This document shows, one piece after another, positions 35,222 to 46,545 of a DNA stretch of 64,000 nucleotides. A program made the translations under genes and the position numbers. The notes below the pieces were generated by a model. That model worked only from the letters and a program-made list of their open reading frames with translations, made no database searches and had not been told where the DNA came from. Source of the DNA: Megachile rotundata (Eukaryota; Arthropoda; Insecta; Hymenoptera; Megachilidae); NCBI RefSeq assembly GCF_050947335.1, contig NC_134983.1:8742001-8806000 (forward strand), in the 5' to 3' direction. How positions within the stretch are numbered: the stretch's first letter is position 1; each line of letters opens with the position of its first letter.

Positions 35222-35238
35222 ATGGTGGAGTGATTAAT

Positions 35239-36066
35239 TTCAAAAGTTGTAAGCATTTTAAGAGTTTCATTGCTACATGCATTTTGAAATTTATATATTA
35301 GCGCGCACGAGCTGGAAACAGTGCCGCTGTTGCCATCTAGCAGTCAAATGTCGTATTATTGGAACGAAGACATATGCGCGTGCTAAATGTACCATGCAAG
35401 TTTGCTGGAATCATGCATTAAACGCGCGTGAAGAAAACTAAAATATAGTTTCAAAAGTGTGTAGTTCACCCTACTTGTCTGAGAGATGCCGCCAGTTGTC
35501 CGTTTCCATGAAAATTCAATTAATATTGATTTTATGGATTAATATAGTTGATTTTATTAGTATAATTAATTATAAGATGAATCGAATTATATCGAAATAA
35601 TTAACTTCGAATTTTTATAACTTTACTAAGCTATTATCAATTTTTAACCACTCTTAGGATAACTCTGGTTAGCCTAAGAGCAAAGAGTAGATATAACTCT
35701 AAGTAGATGTAAAGAGTAGGTACACTCTGTGGTTCTGGAGCTATCAGCTGACTTCTTTTTTGTTTCCCATTTTTTCTAGGGAATCCAGATTTGTACTAGA
35801 GTCAAAAAGTCTAAAGGAATGTAAATTCCTTCGCTTACTGTAGTTTACATAAAATGTTTACTCTATAATTTTAGTTTTACATTAATTTTATAAAAGTTAT
35901 CATTGTTCGTTGCTTTCTCATGTTTTATATACTTAATGAGTCAGTTCACTGCTGGGTGTTGTCCTGTATAGTGACAGTTTGTGTACACTTATACTGCCAA
36001 TGAAACAGTTTTGTAAATAATATTTTATAATTGTTATTTATTTTGCTGAGAATAAAATTATTTATT
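35239..36066. other. Spacer upstream of the FAM177-like gene
   Basis: AT-rich spacer between the element and the next gene. It contains one further CTCF-like motif (TTGCCATCTAGCAG, 35330-35343) and presumably the FAM177 promoter, although I see no TATA box at a fitting distance. Confidence 0.4.
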
Positions 36067-36649
36067 ATGAGTTTGGAGAAGGGTGAAGTCTGTGATTTGT
36101 CAGATGTTGTTTTAAACGAAAATATCAACACAGATGAGCACGTATGTAATTTTAGACGTGTGTGATTGTACTTTTATTGTGACTCAAAATAATTGTAGGA
36201 TAAAAAATCGTTAAAACAACCAGTACGTGTACTACATTTTTCGGATGGCGATCTGGAATATTCTGAAGATGAAGTGGATACCACAGAAGTAAATAAAGTA
36301 GAACATATAGACCCAGTTAAGTGTTCATTAAATTAGTACATTGTTACACTTTTAAATTAGTCAAATGATAATAAAAATTAATTTTTATTTTTAGAAAACC
36401 CTTACTTGGTTACCGTGGACTTGGTATCAAACAACATGGGTTGGTAACAAAATATTGAATGGTTGTGATTATGTTGGTGAATGGTTGGCAGATTTTTTTG
36501 GCATCACATCCCCAAAATATGAATTTGAAATTAATGAATTTTATAGACTTCAGGCTCTTGAAAATGAAAAGAAACATAAACAGGATTTAGAAATGGGAGG
36601 ATGGAATCCTCAGAACCAAAATAATCTTATTAATAGTAATAATATATAA
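36067..36649 (+). CDS. FAM177 family protein
   Basis: Three exons (36067-36141, 36199-36315, 36395-36649), all phase 0, give 148 residues. The protein has the FAM177 signature: an acidic N-terminal stretch with VRVLHFSDGDLEYSEDEVD, then a Trp-rich segment (TLTWLPWTWYQTTWVG) and the CDYVGEWLADFFGITSPKYE motif, ending in a charged coil-like helix. Human FAM177A1 has the same order; work in recent years links it to Golgi and lipid-transfer sites, but its function is not settled. The start is the first ATG in an open frame with an acceptable context. It lies about 830 bp outside the F-box element. Confidence 0.88.
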
Positions 36650-37441
36650 TAAAATACTGATTATTGTATTTTGCAATATTTATTCACTAAATTAATATTT
36701 TATTAATAAACAGTATTATCAATACTGAAATATTTAATACTTCAAAAATCATTTTCATTTATTTAAATGTCACGCATAAAATAATAAGTGTATGATACTT
36801 GATTAATGCAAATCAGTAATATAAATAAACATGCAAGTATAAAAATGCTATTTTTGTGAAAAAGTTAACAGTACTGTAAATAGTAGTAGTTGAACATGAG
36901 CTAAACATTACTGTAAATCGTTATTTATATAGAGAATGTACAATATACAAAATTGTTTTGTTATCAAGACACTTAATATTAAAATATTTTTATACATAAA
37001 TTGTGACATAAAAATCTTGTATAATTAATATACATATTATAATGACTTAAAAACATGTAACTAATTTCTAAATACAGTTGTATTATAAAAATGAACTTTT
37101 TGATTGTAATTATTATTCTTCATATTGTATATTATCATAAACAATTTCTTATTAAGTTTGTTTCTTTAGACCTTGAGAATTAATCACATTCATACAAGTG
37201 TTAAAAATTACTGTAATATAAAATATTGAATTAGGAAGATCATTGAAACCGTACATAAACTAAATGAGATAATGGTACAATATATTATTCTGTGCCAGTA
37301 AATGTTGTTTCAAAGGAACATTAGTAAGCTCTTTGTGTAATTGCTTTCAGCACAATATATACCTGCACTCTCATATAGCAGAAACTGATATTATATTGTA
37401 CATTTATATGAAAATCTTTTGTGTTTTCAAACTTCAAAGAA
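36650..37441. other. Intergenic, converging 3' ends
   Basis: AT-rich spacer between the convergent FAM177 and ankyrin-GH20 genes. It probably contains both 3' UTRs; an ATAATAAAATACTG poly(A)-like signal directly follows the FAM177 stop. Nothing else was recognised. Confidence 0.5.
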
Positions 37442-40400
37442 TTATGTTTCTGGCACAAACCTATGTAATGCACTAGTGAGGACTAGTAAAGAGCTTTGAA
37501 GGCCCTGAGGTAAATGCCTTTGTAACCACGAACCTTTATACTGCTCTATATGAGCTAACATCTTATTTGCTACATCAGTTCTAAATGTAGGTGGTAGATT
37601 ACATATTCCCAAGTTGATTACTGCAAGACCCATGTTGCTATTAGGATTAACACCAACGCCAATTAATGTTCTGCCGATTTTACAAGCTGTTAACATTATG
37701 TCAGCAGTCAACTGAAGTTCTTGTATTTCCATCGATCCAAATTTCGATGATAAATTAGCTTCGTACAACGAATGCGAAATACGTTTAACTTGTTTCGTCA
37801 CTTTCTGTTAAACAAGATCAGAAACATTATTTTTCACTCTCACTCGTTCTAAATTTGCAATGATCAATTATACTTACTGCAAACAAATCTGCTGAAAGAT
37901 ATTCCAAATTAACATTATCCGGATCTGTCAGTAATCTATACAATGTGGATCCTCGATTATCAGGAATTTGTTGTAAATCTTTTGCTGTTTGATTCTTACT
38001 CAAAGTAAGTACTAAAGTATCTAAACGACCCAACTCTAATATTGCGTTACCGATTTTATATTCTGAATCTTGAAAAACATGAATATCAAGCAGTTTTGTG
38101 ATACATTTTTGCCTACAAAATATTTTTGGTCAAACATTTTTTTCTCGTATCAATCTTATATGCAATTTCAAAATTGAGTACCTTGATGCAAAAGCTTCAG
38201 GCATATCGTAATTATCGTCAACTCCCATATCTATTTCACTGACTGGATTCCATGCTAGTCCCGCTGCTATTAAATATCCAATCCAAGCAAAAGGATGGGG
38301 AGTAAGATGATGACTTCCAGACCAGTGTGCTACGACTAAACCAATTGAATCCTGTTCAAGGGAGGTTTTTATTGCATTTTTCGTATTTGCATAAGTTGAT
38401 GGTGGACATCCCGCTAAACTGTTATAACTTGCTGTTCCAGAACTTGGTAAAACATTACCACCTGCTATTCTAAACGCTTCTGTCCACTCAGAAAAATCAT
38501 AGTCCGCCTGCAATATAATCTTGAATTAGCTATAGCTACTTCAGCAAAATGACTAGTACGTATTTTATAATTTAATTAACCTGGAATCCATATTCAACAA
38601 GAATAATGTTATTAGGTATATTATGAAATTCTACTTTGGAATGTAAACCATTTGAACATAACAATAAAGTTGTACTTGGGCATAAATTTAAAATATGCCA
38701 TAACTCTTGAAGACAAGAGTACGATTTAAACACTTCTGACATATCTGTTTCTATAGTTTCATTTACGGACAAATTGAGATCAAAATTATCTGCCTGAACA
38801 AGCAAATTGGCTAATCTCGGTCCGACATGAACATAACTTAAACTTGGAAATACTGCTAATAACTCTTGAAATATAGGCCACATTTGTGATAAGTGATGTT
38901 GTCCCACATTTGAATCAACATCTAGAGTCGGAACTAAATCCAAATGTCGATCTCTAAAATACAGAATAATATATTATACATTCTTATCAATATGCAATAA
39001 TAATATTATCTATATAACAATATACAAACCTGCAATAACGGTCGAGTGTAACCATCTCTGACTTTGAATAGCAAAGTTGCCAATCGCAGTTTGGACTAAG
39101 TCTTGAATACAAATGTAGATATGATATTTTAAAAGATGACCATAAATCAATCATGTGTAGCAAATATTCTAAAGTAGGGATACGTCCTCTAGGTGAAATG
39201 TCTAACAATATACCGCGATGAGTGAACCGAGGTTCGTCTTTTATAAAAACAGGTTCAATTTCACATGCCTCGGATCGATTATGAATTTTACTTAATCGCA
39301 AAATTTGTACAAAAGTACAAACTGCATAATGTAGTCCAGCTAAACTTCCAGCACCAACTTTAATAGTGTTTTGTGAAATATGTAACTGATATCCCTCAGG
39401 TATGTTGAATAATTTTTCATTTACTATGCATTCAATTCTGTTTTCACTAAATAATTTCCCGGAACTAGGATGCACTTCACCAATTTTTACATCATAACCC
39501 AACTCTAATAAATGAGTTCTGCTAATTTCCCAAACATCTAGCATTTTATGTATGGATTCACTACCCTATACAACCATATACATGTAAATAATATGATAAA
39601 CGTTTTCTGTAATTATTATTGAGAAACATACCTGTATTATAGATATAAATAATTCCTTTCCAGCAATAAAGGGTGCAGAAACATTTTTTAATTCAACAAC
39701 GGTTTTCGGCTGCGGCCAAAGTAAACTATAAATTCCATCTTTCTCTGTATTTTTAGTTGGACTATCTTTGCCTGATTCACGTAGAGGTACCTCATATACT
39801 GGATCTAATGATTTACCAGATTCAATAGAAAGCTGACTCATATTACTTGAAATACTTTTCTGGCAAAAATTGCCTTCTGTAAATGTAGTTGGATTATGTA
39901 CTGTTTCAGTTTCATTCGATACAAAGTTTGATAAAAATCTTTGAAGAAAACAGTGCAAAGATTGTTTTCCTCGTGAAAGATCATATGGAGTTTTCCCAGC
40001 AAAAGTTCTGCAATAAATTTTCTTAAAATATGATAAAATCTGTACCCATATTTATAATACTGTATTATTTAAATACCCTTTAGTTGCTCGTACAAGAGGA
40101 TTTGCACCTGCTTGTAGCAATTCTTGACAAACAGCAACATCACCACGATCTACTGCATCATGTAATGGTGTAGCACCACATCCATTTACAGCATTTACAT
40201 CTGCACCTCTATCTAAATAACAGTTATACACGTTTGTATGTTGTTTATTTATATATCACTTTTAAAATTTTACCGATTAAACAGGTGACAATATCTTTGT
40301 TCCCATAACAGGCTGCCCAATGTAAAGGTGTATTTTTACTCCCATGGGAATCCCATGAATTTACATTTAATCCTGCATCTAATAGTTGTATCACCCTGTC

Positions 40401-41155
40401 TGTCCTTTAAATAATTACATATTATTATTGAAGCAAGTAAATATATTGAATATTGATATTGTATATACACGCATATTACATACTCGGATGCAGCAGTTGC
40501 TCTTAATAATTCTTCAATGTAAGTACGGCGTATTACATCACTTGACGCAACATCTACAGCATTACATCCATTACTGTTTTGAATAGCTGGATTAGCACCA
40601 CAGCTTAACAATGTCCTTACAATATCTGGCTGATTTGCCTATATTTTTGTGTAACAAATAAAACATGATTTGTTATGTATATTTAAATATGTTATAATAT
40701 ACAGAGTATTTCAGGTTTTGATACTGACATTTTGACAGTATATTCTATAGCACTATTCTTACAGCATTTCTACATCTATATTATTACCTTTGACGCATAT
40801 GAAAGGAAAGTACCTTCTTCTAAAAGCGGTTGATTAAGAATCTTTTCTTTAGTTATACCTTCGGCTGAATTACCATTTTCACCTATTGCAAAAAAGAAAC
40901 AGAAAACAAATTTTACATCAATCCTTTTAATATTGAAAATATTATTTTATACTGTTTCATGTAACATATTTTTATTCATTTTTTTATCTTATTTCAAATA
41001 AAAATATTTTTAATATAATATTATGTGATAAATTAAAAATTATGCATAATTTTAATATAAAGTTTGTGACACATACACGCATCTAAAAGAGATCTAATTA
41101 TATCGGTTCGTCCATGTTCAATAGCTGTACGAATATTTTCGCAAAGGTCTTGCAT
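37442..41155 (-). CDS. Ankyrin-repeat protein with inactive-looking GH20 hexosaminidase domain
   Basis: Eleven exons, in transcript order 41077-41155, 40788-40882, 40484-40638, 40274-40395, 40077-40212, 39632-40007, 39030-39565, 38581-38953, 38182-38507, 37878-38112, 37442-37804, give 931 residues in one frame. Residues about 10-230 hold ankyrin repeats (for example NTPLHWAACYGNKDIVTCLI and GATPLHDAVDRGD). Residues about 330-430 resemble the GH20 N-terminal domain and 430-800 a GH20 barrel (EPRFTHRGILLDISPRGRIP, ..YLHLYSR). The catalytic HxGxDE motif of active hexosaminidases is replaced by H542-V-G-P-R-L, so the Asp-Glu pair is missing. It lacks a signal peptide, so cytosolic. Probably a pseudoenzyme; partner unknown. 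The gene runs divergently from UBL7. Confidence 0.75.
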
Positions 41156-41776
41156 TTCTGCTTATTCTTATTTCATATCAAAATTCTATATTGCACAACA
41201 TTTTAAATTAATTATGTTAATGTCAGCTACTAAATATTATCGCAAACATATCACTGAACTTGTTCATATTACTGATGCAGTTTTAAGCATCGCAAGGCAT
41301 CGATGTGTCGAATACAACTAATATCGAATCATCGAAACTGTGTATCGATCTGATACGTTTTCAAAATATTATTTTCTTGTCTACAATGTAATTTAAATAG
41401 TTACAATTTGTACAATTTTAAAGTTTTTCAATATGTTGTATATGTATAAATTCAATAAAATAACAACGTTATAAATACTAGTAATTTTATTTAATTCATA
41501 ACAATTTATATTGACAAAATACATATATTGACAATATGTGTTCAAAATTTATTTAATATATTTAATTTCAAAAACAATATAACAAAATTAGTTAGAGTTT
41601 TAATAAATTTTATATACTTTACAAAATAAACAAACAAACAGAACGGAAATAGAAAGAACATGGAATAAGAGAAAAGCTGTGAACGCATCATGTTTTGTTG
41701 ATGATTTCGTAAAATCGAAGTGTATCTCGAATCAAAAGTGCGATCTGGTTTCGGATAGTATTTTCTAGTGACAATA
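41156..41776. promoter_or_regulatory. Shared intergenic promoter region
   Basis: 621 bp separate the start codons of two divergent genes. A cluster of ATCGAT/TCGAA motifs lies at 41290-41350 (GCATCGATG, AATATCGAATCATCGA, GTATCGATC), resembling the DRE (TATCGATA) of insect housekeeping promoters. No TATA box was found. The regulatory reading is inference. Confidence 0.35.
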
Positions 41777-43199
41777 ATGACTTCAGAATTAGTTTTAGGT
41801 GTACGTTTAGATCCTCAAACATTAACTACAATTAAACTAAACGATATTAATTTTAAAACAAAGGTTGGAGAACTTAAATATGAGACAGCTAAGAGAGTTA
41901 ACCTATCAAAAGAATCCTTTGGTAAGATGACTTTGTTTTCGAACTTTTGTTCTTTGTCTAAAATTCTTGAATTAATTTTTTGATTTTCCTAATATACACT
42001 AATGATAACATAGTTCTTTTCACGTGAAATATTCTATATAATTTCAATAAAAATATATAAATATATTTAATCTTTATACGTGTATAAACGTTTTGATATC
42101 TTTTTATGTAGAATTGATTTATTGCGGCAGTGTCCTGGAAGATGACATGACCTTAGAATTTTATGGTTTAAAAAGTGGTGCAATGGTACATGTCTTAAGG
42201 AAAAGGGAGCAAGAAATGATGTCGTTACCAAAGTACATATCAGAAGATAGTATTCTGCAACTTGCATCTACATTTAAATCATTTAAAGAAAATCCCAAAT
42301 TACGAAGTGCTTTAAATGTATGTTAATTATTATATCATATTCATTTATAATGGCATACATCATAAATAATAAAGAATATATATGCAACACAGCATTTAGG
42401 TGAAAGACCAGAAGTTATAAACAATATCATTTCATCTTCTCCTGGTTTACACGAGGATACTGTAGCAATTGCTATCTTGCAAGATCCTGATTTAATGGCA
42501 TATTTTACAGATGTAGATACAGTTCGAAGGTATGTGTTAATATACTCTTGAATACATTAATTATTTAAAACTAATATATATGTTAATATCTCAAAAAGAT
42601 TTGCAGAGGCACATCCAGTTCTAGTGGAGGCAGCACAAAATATAGCTGCTGCAGTTCATGCTGAAGTACATAACAATACAACTGCCGGTTCTAACTCTTC
42701 GCTGTCTACGTTGCAGCCTACTGCTAATTTCTGTAGTTTAGACAATTTGAGTGATGATGAAGAAATGGCTGGTGATTCTTCTCAGTCTTCAGATTCTACA
42801 CAGCCATCAAATATGTCAAATAATCCATCAAATTCTGCGATTACTGTTGCACAACTTGCAGCAGCAGTTTCTAGAGCAAGAGCCAGGAGTTTTCCCCTTT
42901 CCAATTCTCCTTCCTCTACATCGGCTAGTAGTACCAATTCTGGAGTAATAACCACAGAAATGTTCACTCAAGCTATGCAACAAGCTTCTGCAGCAACGCC
43001 CGGTTTAATCAACGATACACCGTTACCACCAATTCTACCAGCCGTTTTACCGCAGTTCACAGATTTGCAACGACAGTTAGCGCAAATGCATGAATTAGGA
43101 TTACAAGATGACACAATAAACATTCAAGCGCTGCATTTTACAAACGGCGATGTTCAGGCAGCGATCGAACTTGTGTTCAACGGTTTTAGCAATAATTAA
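41777..43199 (+). CDS. Ubl7: Ubiquitin-like protein 7 (UBL7) homologue
   Basis: Four exons (41777-41921, 42112-42317, 42393-42529, 42599-43199) give 362 residues, close to the 380 of human UBL7. The N-terminal ubiquitin-like domain (residues about 5-85) includes ELIYCGSVLEDDMTLEFYGL. It is followed by a helical STI1-like region (RSALNHLGERPEVINNIISS), a Ser/Ala-rich linker and a C-terminal UBA domain (HELGLQDDTINIQALHFTNG). UBL-UBA proteins link ubiquitinated cargo to the proteasome or selective autophagy. The ATG at 41777 is chosen because no ATG precedes it in frame. AATAAA signals follow at 43279 and 43306. Confidence 0.9.
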
Positions 43200-44250
43200 A
43201 TTTAGTTAAATTAAATGAGCATAGCGAATTATTTGAAATTAATAGGATAACAGATGTAATTACACGCGTTCTATTTGAATAAATTAAACGAAGTTGTGTG
43301 AAGCTCAATAAACGAGAAATGTTTTTTAAAACGTGTAAACGATATTTCAATTCTTGTTTCGTATTTTTTCGTTTTAAAAGCATCTTCTGGAGACAAATCC
43401 AATTTATGCAATCTTTCATGTAAATTATATGTTACATTTAAATCATTTAAACTTATTTGTATACTTTTGATAATATTAAAACATATATTTTATACAATTT
43501 TATTAATGTATATAAAACCTATATATATATTAAGAAGTAATAAAATTACATATATACATAAATCATAATAAACTGATTGTTTAAACACTTTCCAATCATC
43601 AAGGAAGATTAAAAAGTTTTACACGACACTTGGTTAAGGTGTGTTTTAACGAGCAACAGCAAAGATATTCATTCATGCTCAATTAGTGTCAAAGTAATTC
43701 GTGTTGAAACTAGTGTTCAAGATATTATTGGATAAACTATTCAGCTATATTACGTCCTATTGAATTGCGTCGATTTAAATCAGCTCAAATCACGTATCGT
43801 CACGTAAAGTCATATCAGATCAGAAATACAGATATCCAAAAATAACAGCAAATACAATCAAATAAAATAACGGATTATCTTAGAGGGATTAATTAAATCA
43901 AACAAAAAATCACTTGAAGATTTAATTTCAAACAAAATAAACTTCCATGTTGAAGATAAAATAATTTGGCTGAAAGAAGTTTAAAAGTTATTTTTCAATA
44001 TGTGGTTGAATTCGCACAATTGTAGTAGCAGAAATAAATGTCGTGCAAGTAAGAAAATAGTTCGCCTAATCGAAACGCCCCTTAAAAAGTGCGTGCGCGC
44101 GGTAACGGTAACGCGTGTGCCATGAATCGAGGTGTCTGTGTGCACGCATGCACCGTTGCACATAGTGGCGCATCGTTACTACGGGTGCATTTGTGTGCAG
44201 GTCGGGTACGCGGTGGCGGGTAGGGCTAGTAAAGGGGAATTGTGCGACGT
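43200..44250. other. Spacer between UBL7 and the SLC12 gene
   Basis: UBL7 3' UTR followed by AT-rich spacer. From about 44050 the sequence becomes GC- and CpG-richer (GTGCGTGCGCGCGG, GTACGCGGTGGCGGG), as expected next to an active promoter. No coding region was found. Confidence 0.5.
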
Positions 44251-44340
44251 TCAGTCAGTAGTAATCGGGATTTTGTGACGGTCGGACGCGTCGAGGAGTT
44301 AGCGAGTCTTTAAAATCCCACGAGTACGTATGACAGAGGC
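44251..44340 (+). promoter_or_regulatory. Candidate transcription start and 5' UTR exon of the SLC12 gene
   Basis: GTTCAGTCAGT contains an arthropod initiator (TCAGT, 44251-44255) directly after a GC-rich stretch. A possible donor (AC|GTATGA) occurs at about 44330 and a possible acceptor (CCGACAG) just before the coding start at 46546. The exon itself is inferred. Confidence 0.38.
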
Positions 44341-46545
44341 GGCACGTGTTTGATCAAACGCATAGAATTAGTGTACGCTTCTAATACAAGCGAGTTTCCC
44401 AACAGCCTAAAATTCAGTGAGAAAAGAATTTCAAACGGAGATCGTGTCCGGAAACAAGCTGAGAAGGCGCCGGCTTCGTTCCATGTTGCCCGAGATGCAG
44501 TCGACTTCATTCACGAAAAGCACCGAATGTTAAACTGGTCGGATATATTTTGTGGACAGATGTAACGGCCCCAAGCGTGAATATTCATGGAGTGAGGTTA
44601 TGGGGGGATTGGATACCTGACAGACACTCTATTCCATTCGAGCTCCCTTTTACGTGGCTGAGAAAGAAGGTGAAGGCCGAGACGCATATCTCCATTTCTT
44701 CTGCGACCGATTTTCTGTTCAAAGAAACACCGGTCTTTTACCCTCGTGTGATTCAAAAGAAACGTTCGAATTTATTTGAAGGGTGGACCGGCACGGAGCC
44801 GGCTCGGTTTCTTTCAAACTTTCTCCTCCTTCGCCTTTAGATTGTCAAGGCAAGAATAATTGTATATCTCTTCAATATGCAATTAACTACACTTCTCAAA
44901 CTGATAATACGTTGTAATTTAGTCTCGTGAACCGATTTTTTTTGGGAGGGTGTGACAGGGGTGACAGAGGTGTAGTTCGCTGTATGATCCAAATTAAAAA
45001 TTTAGCAATTAAAACTTTTAATGATAGGGCTGTAATCATTGAGTGGAAGGAATGTAGAAACCCTCTTCACAATTTTTTTCTAACAGGGCTCACAACCCCT
45101 CGTCTAGAATAATCACCCCTGAAACTCCACTGAATCCTTTCTGTTATTATCTTTCTGAGATGTAAGATAATATTTGAAAAGTGACGAAAATTGTAAAAAT
45201 AATTCTTTTGTGCGTTCGCGATTCGAACGATAGAATAATTTAGTGTTGAGAAATTGGAAATTGTTAGGGTTCGTCAGCGGTGTTTCACTACGTTCTTTTC
45301 ATGAATGAACGGCATGCAATTTACGCGAACTATTATATTGCTTCAATTTCGAAAATCTTATTTAAATCGGTCAGTAATCATATTCATATTACTTGAATTC
45401 ATATAACAAAAATGTTCATATTGCATGAATTCATTATTGATCATAAGATACTAAGACACTAATTTTGTTTCAAACAACACGGTGATATTAGAGGCCCTTG
45501 AAATTGAACAAATGATATAATTTTCTTCAATTCGAGTGTTACAATGTATTCAGTACAATTTAAAATAGCAATTCGTGACACTAAATGGCCAATTAACTTG
45601 AAATTATTACACTCCGGAGGTAACTTCTATGACACGTAATTGGTTTATGGATTCGGTTCGCTTAACAGTTTTTTATTTTTCTTGATACGTTGAAAATATT
45701 TTCAAAAAGAATTTGTATTAAAATTGCATTCGTTCAGAGTCATTATTTGAATCATCTCTATTATTGATAAGATATTAAGCAACTACTGCGCATGGAACTT
45801 TATGCAACTTTGAACCGTTTCACTGTTAAAATATTTTTAATCTCGCAACATAGATCAATTCTTCCAACAGGTAGTTACACAGGATCTCTCGACAAATCAG
45901 AGTTCGAAAGAAAAAAGGATTAGCTTGAATAAGTATCGAAAAATCACGATAATCTAAATCGTTTCAAAGTAGACAAAGTTTCAAAGATCAGCCCACAGTA
46001 TGATTTTTACAACGTTACAAACGATTAATTCGCTAACTAGAACATCCATGCATTAACCCGTCGAGAAACAGTAATTATGTGTGGAGTGTTGTAAACAAGG
46101 GTAATTTCATAATTGCCAAGCCTACGCGACAGTTGTTAACTAATTGTAACTCGAGAATCAAGGGCATCGGGTGGCGATCCTCTTTTAAGACCTAACTTCC
46201 TGTTAATCTTTCCACTTTTCATTATTTTACTGTTTGCCTTATCAAAAATTAAGTACATATCCATACCATGGTTAAGATGTACATAACCATACAATTTTCC
46301 ATAAAATAATTCTCGTTAAAATATTGATCAAAATGTTTATTTCTGTACCGAATTCCCCGTAAAGATAAATCCTAAATCCGAAGTTCAGTGAGATTAATAC
46401 GTTCGATTGTACAACAGATTGTTAACAGAGAACTTCGATTACAAAACGAAGGAATTAACGGATTTTGCTCTGTAATTGAGCTTCGAACGTGACATATCCC
46501 AACTTCGATAACTGAACCGACAGAGTCTTGCGGTGCGAGAGAAAA

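Larger units (their letters stand above)
22346..35238. mobile_element. 12.9-kb long-inverted-repeat element with an F-box gene in each arm
   Basis: Arms of about 1.1-1.2 kb (22346-23480 and about 34060-35238) are inverted copies. Identity starts abruptly at ATTAATCACT on the left and ends at its complement AGTG(A)TTAAT on the right. Each arm contains a promoter, an intronless F-box gene and a poly(A) signal. The 10.5-kb interior consists of direct repeats, tandem arrays and a nested inverted element; I see no transposase, polymerase or integrase. I could not identify a target-site duplication. It may be a mobile element, a decayed one, or a local inverted duplication of an F-box gene kept similar by gene conversion. 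Confidence 0.7.
34060..35238. repeat. Right arm of the long inverted repeat
   Basis: Reverse-complement partner of 22346-23480. The gene and promoter core is about 99 percent identical by eye: roughly six differences over the 456-bp reading frame. The outer part differs more, including a TAT to TAA change described for the small divergent frame. Confidence 0.88.

Noticed and set aside
22346..35238. Polinton/Maverick, LTR retroelement or integrated virus
   Set aside because: No polymerase, integrase, capsid, protease or reverse transcriptase frame of any length is visible. The ends are inverted, not direct, repeats.
42751..42967. Alternative-frame and antisense frames inside UBL7 exon 4
   Set aside because: They overlap the UBL7 coding frame and show no family features.
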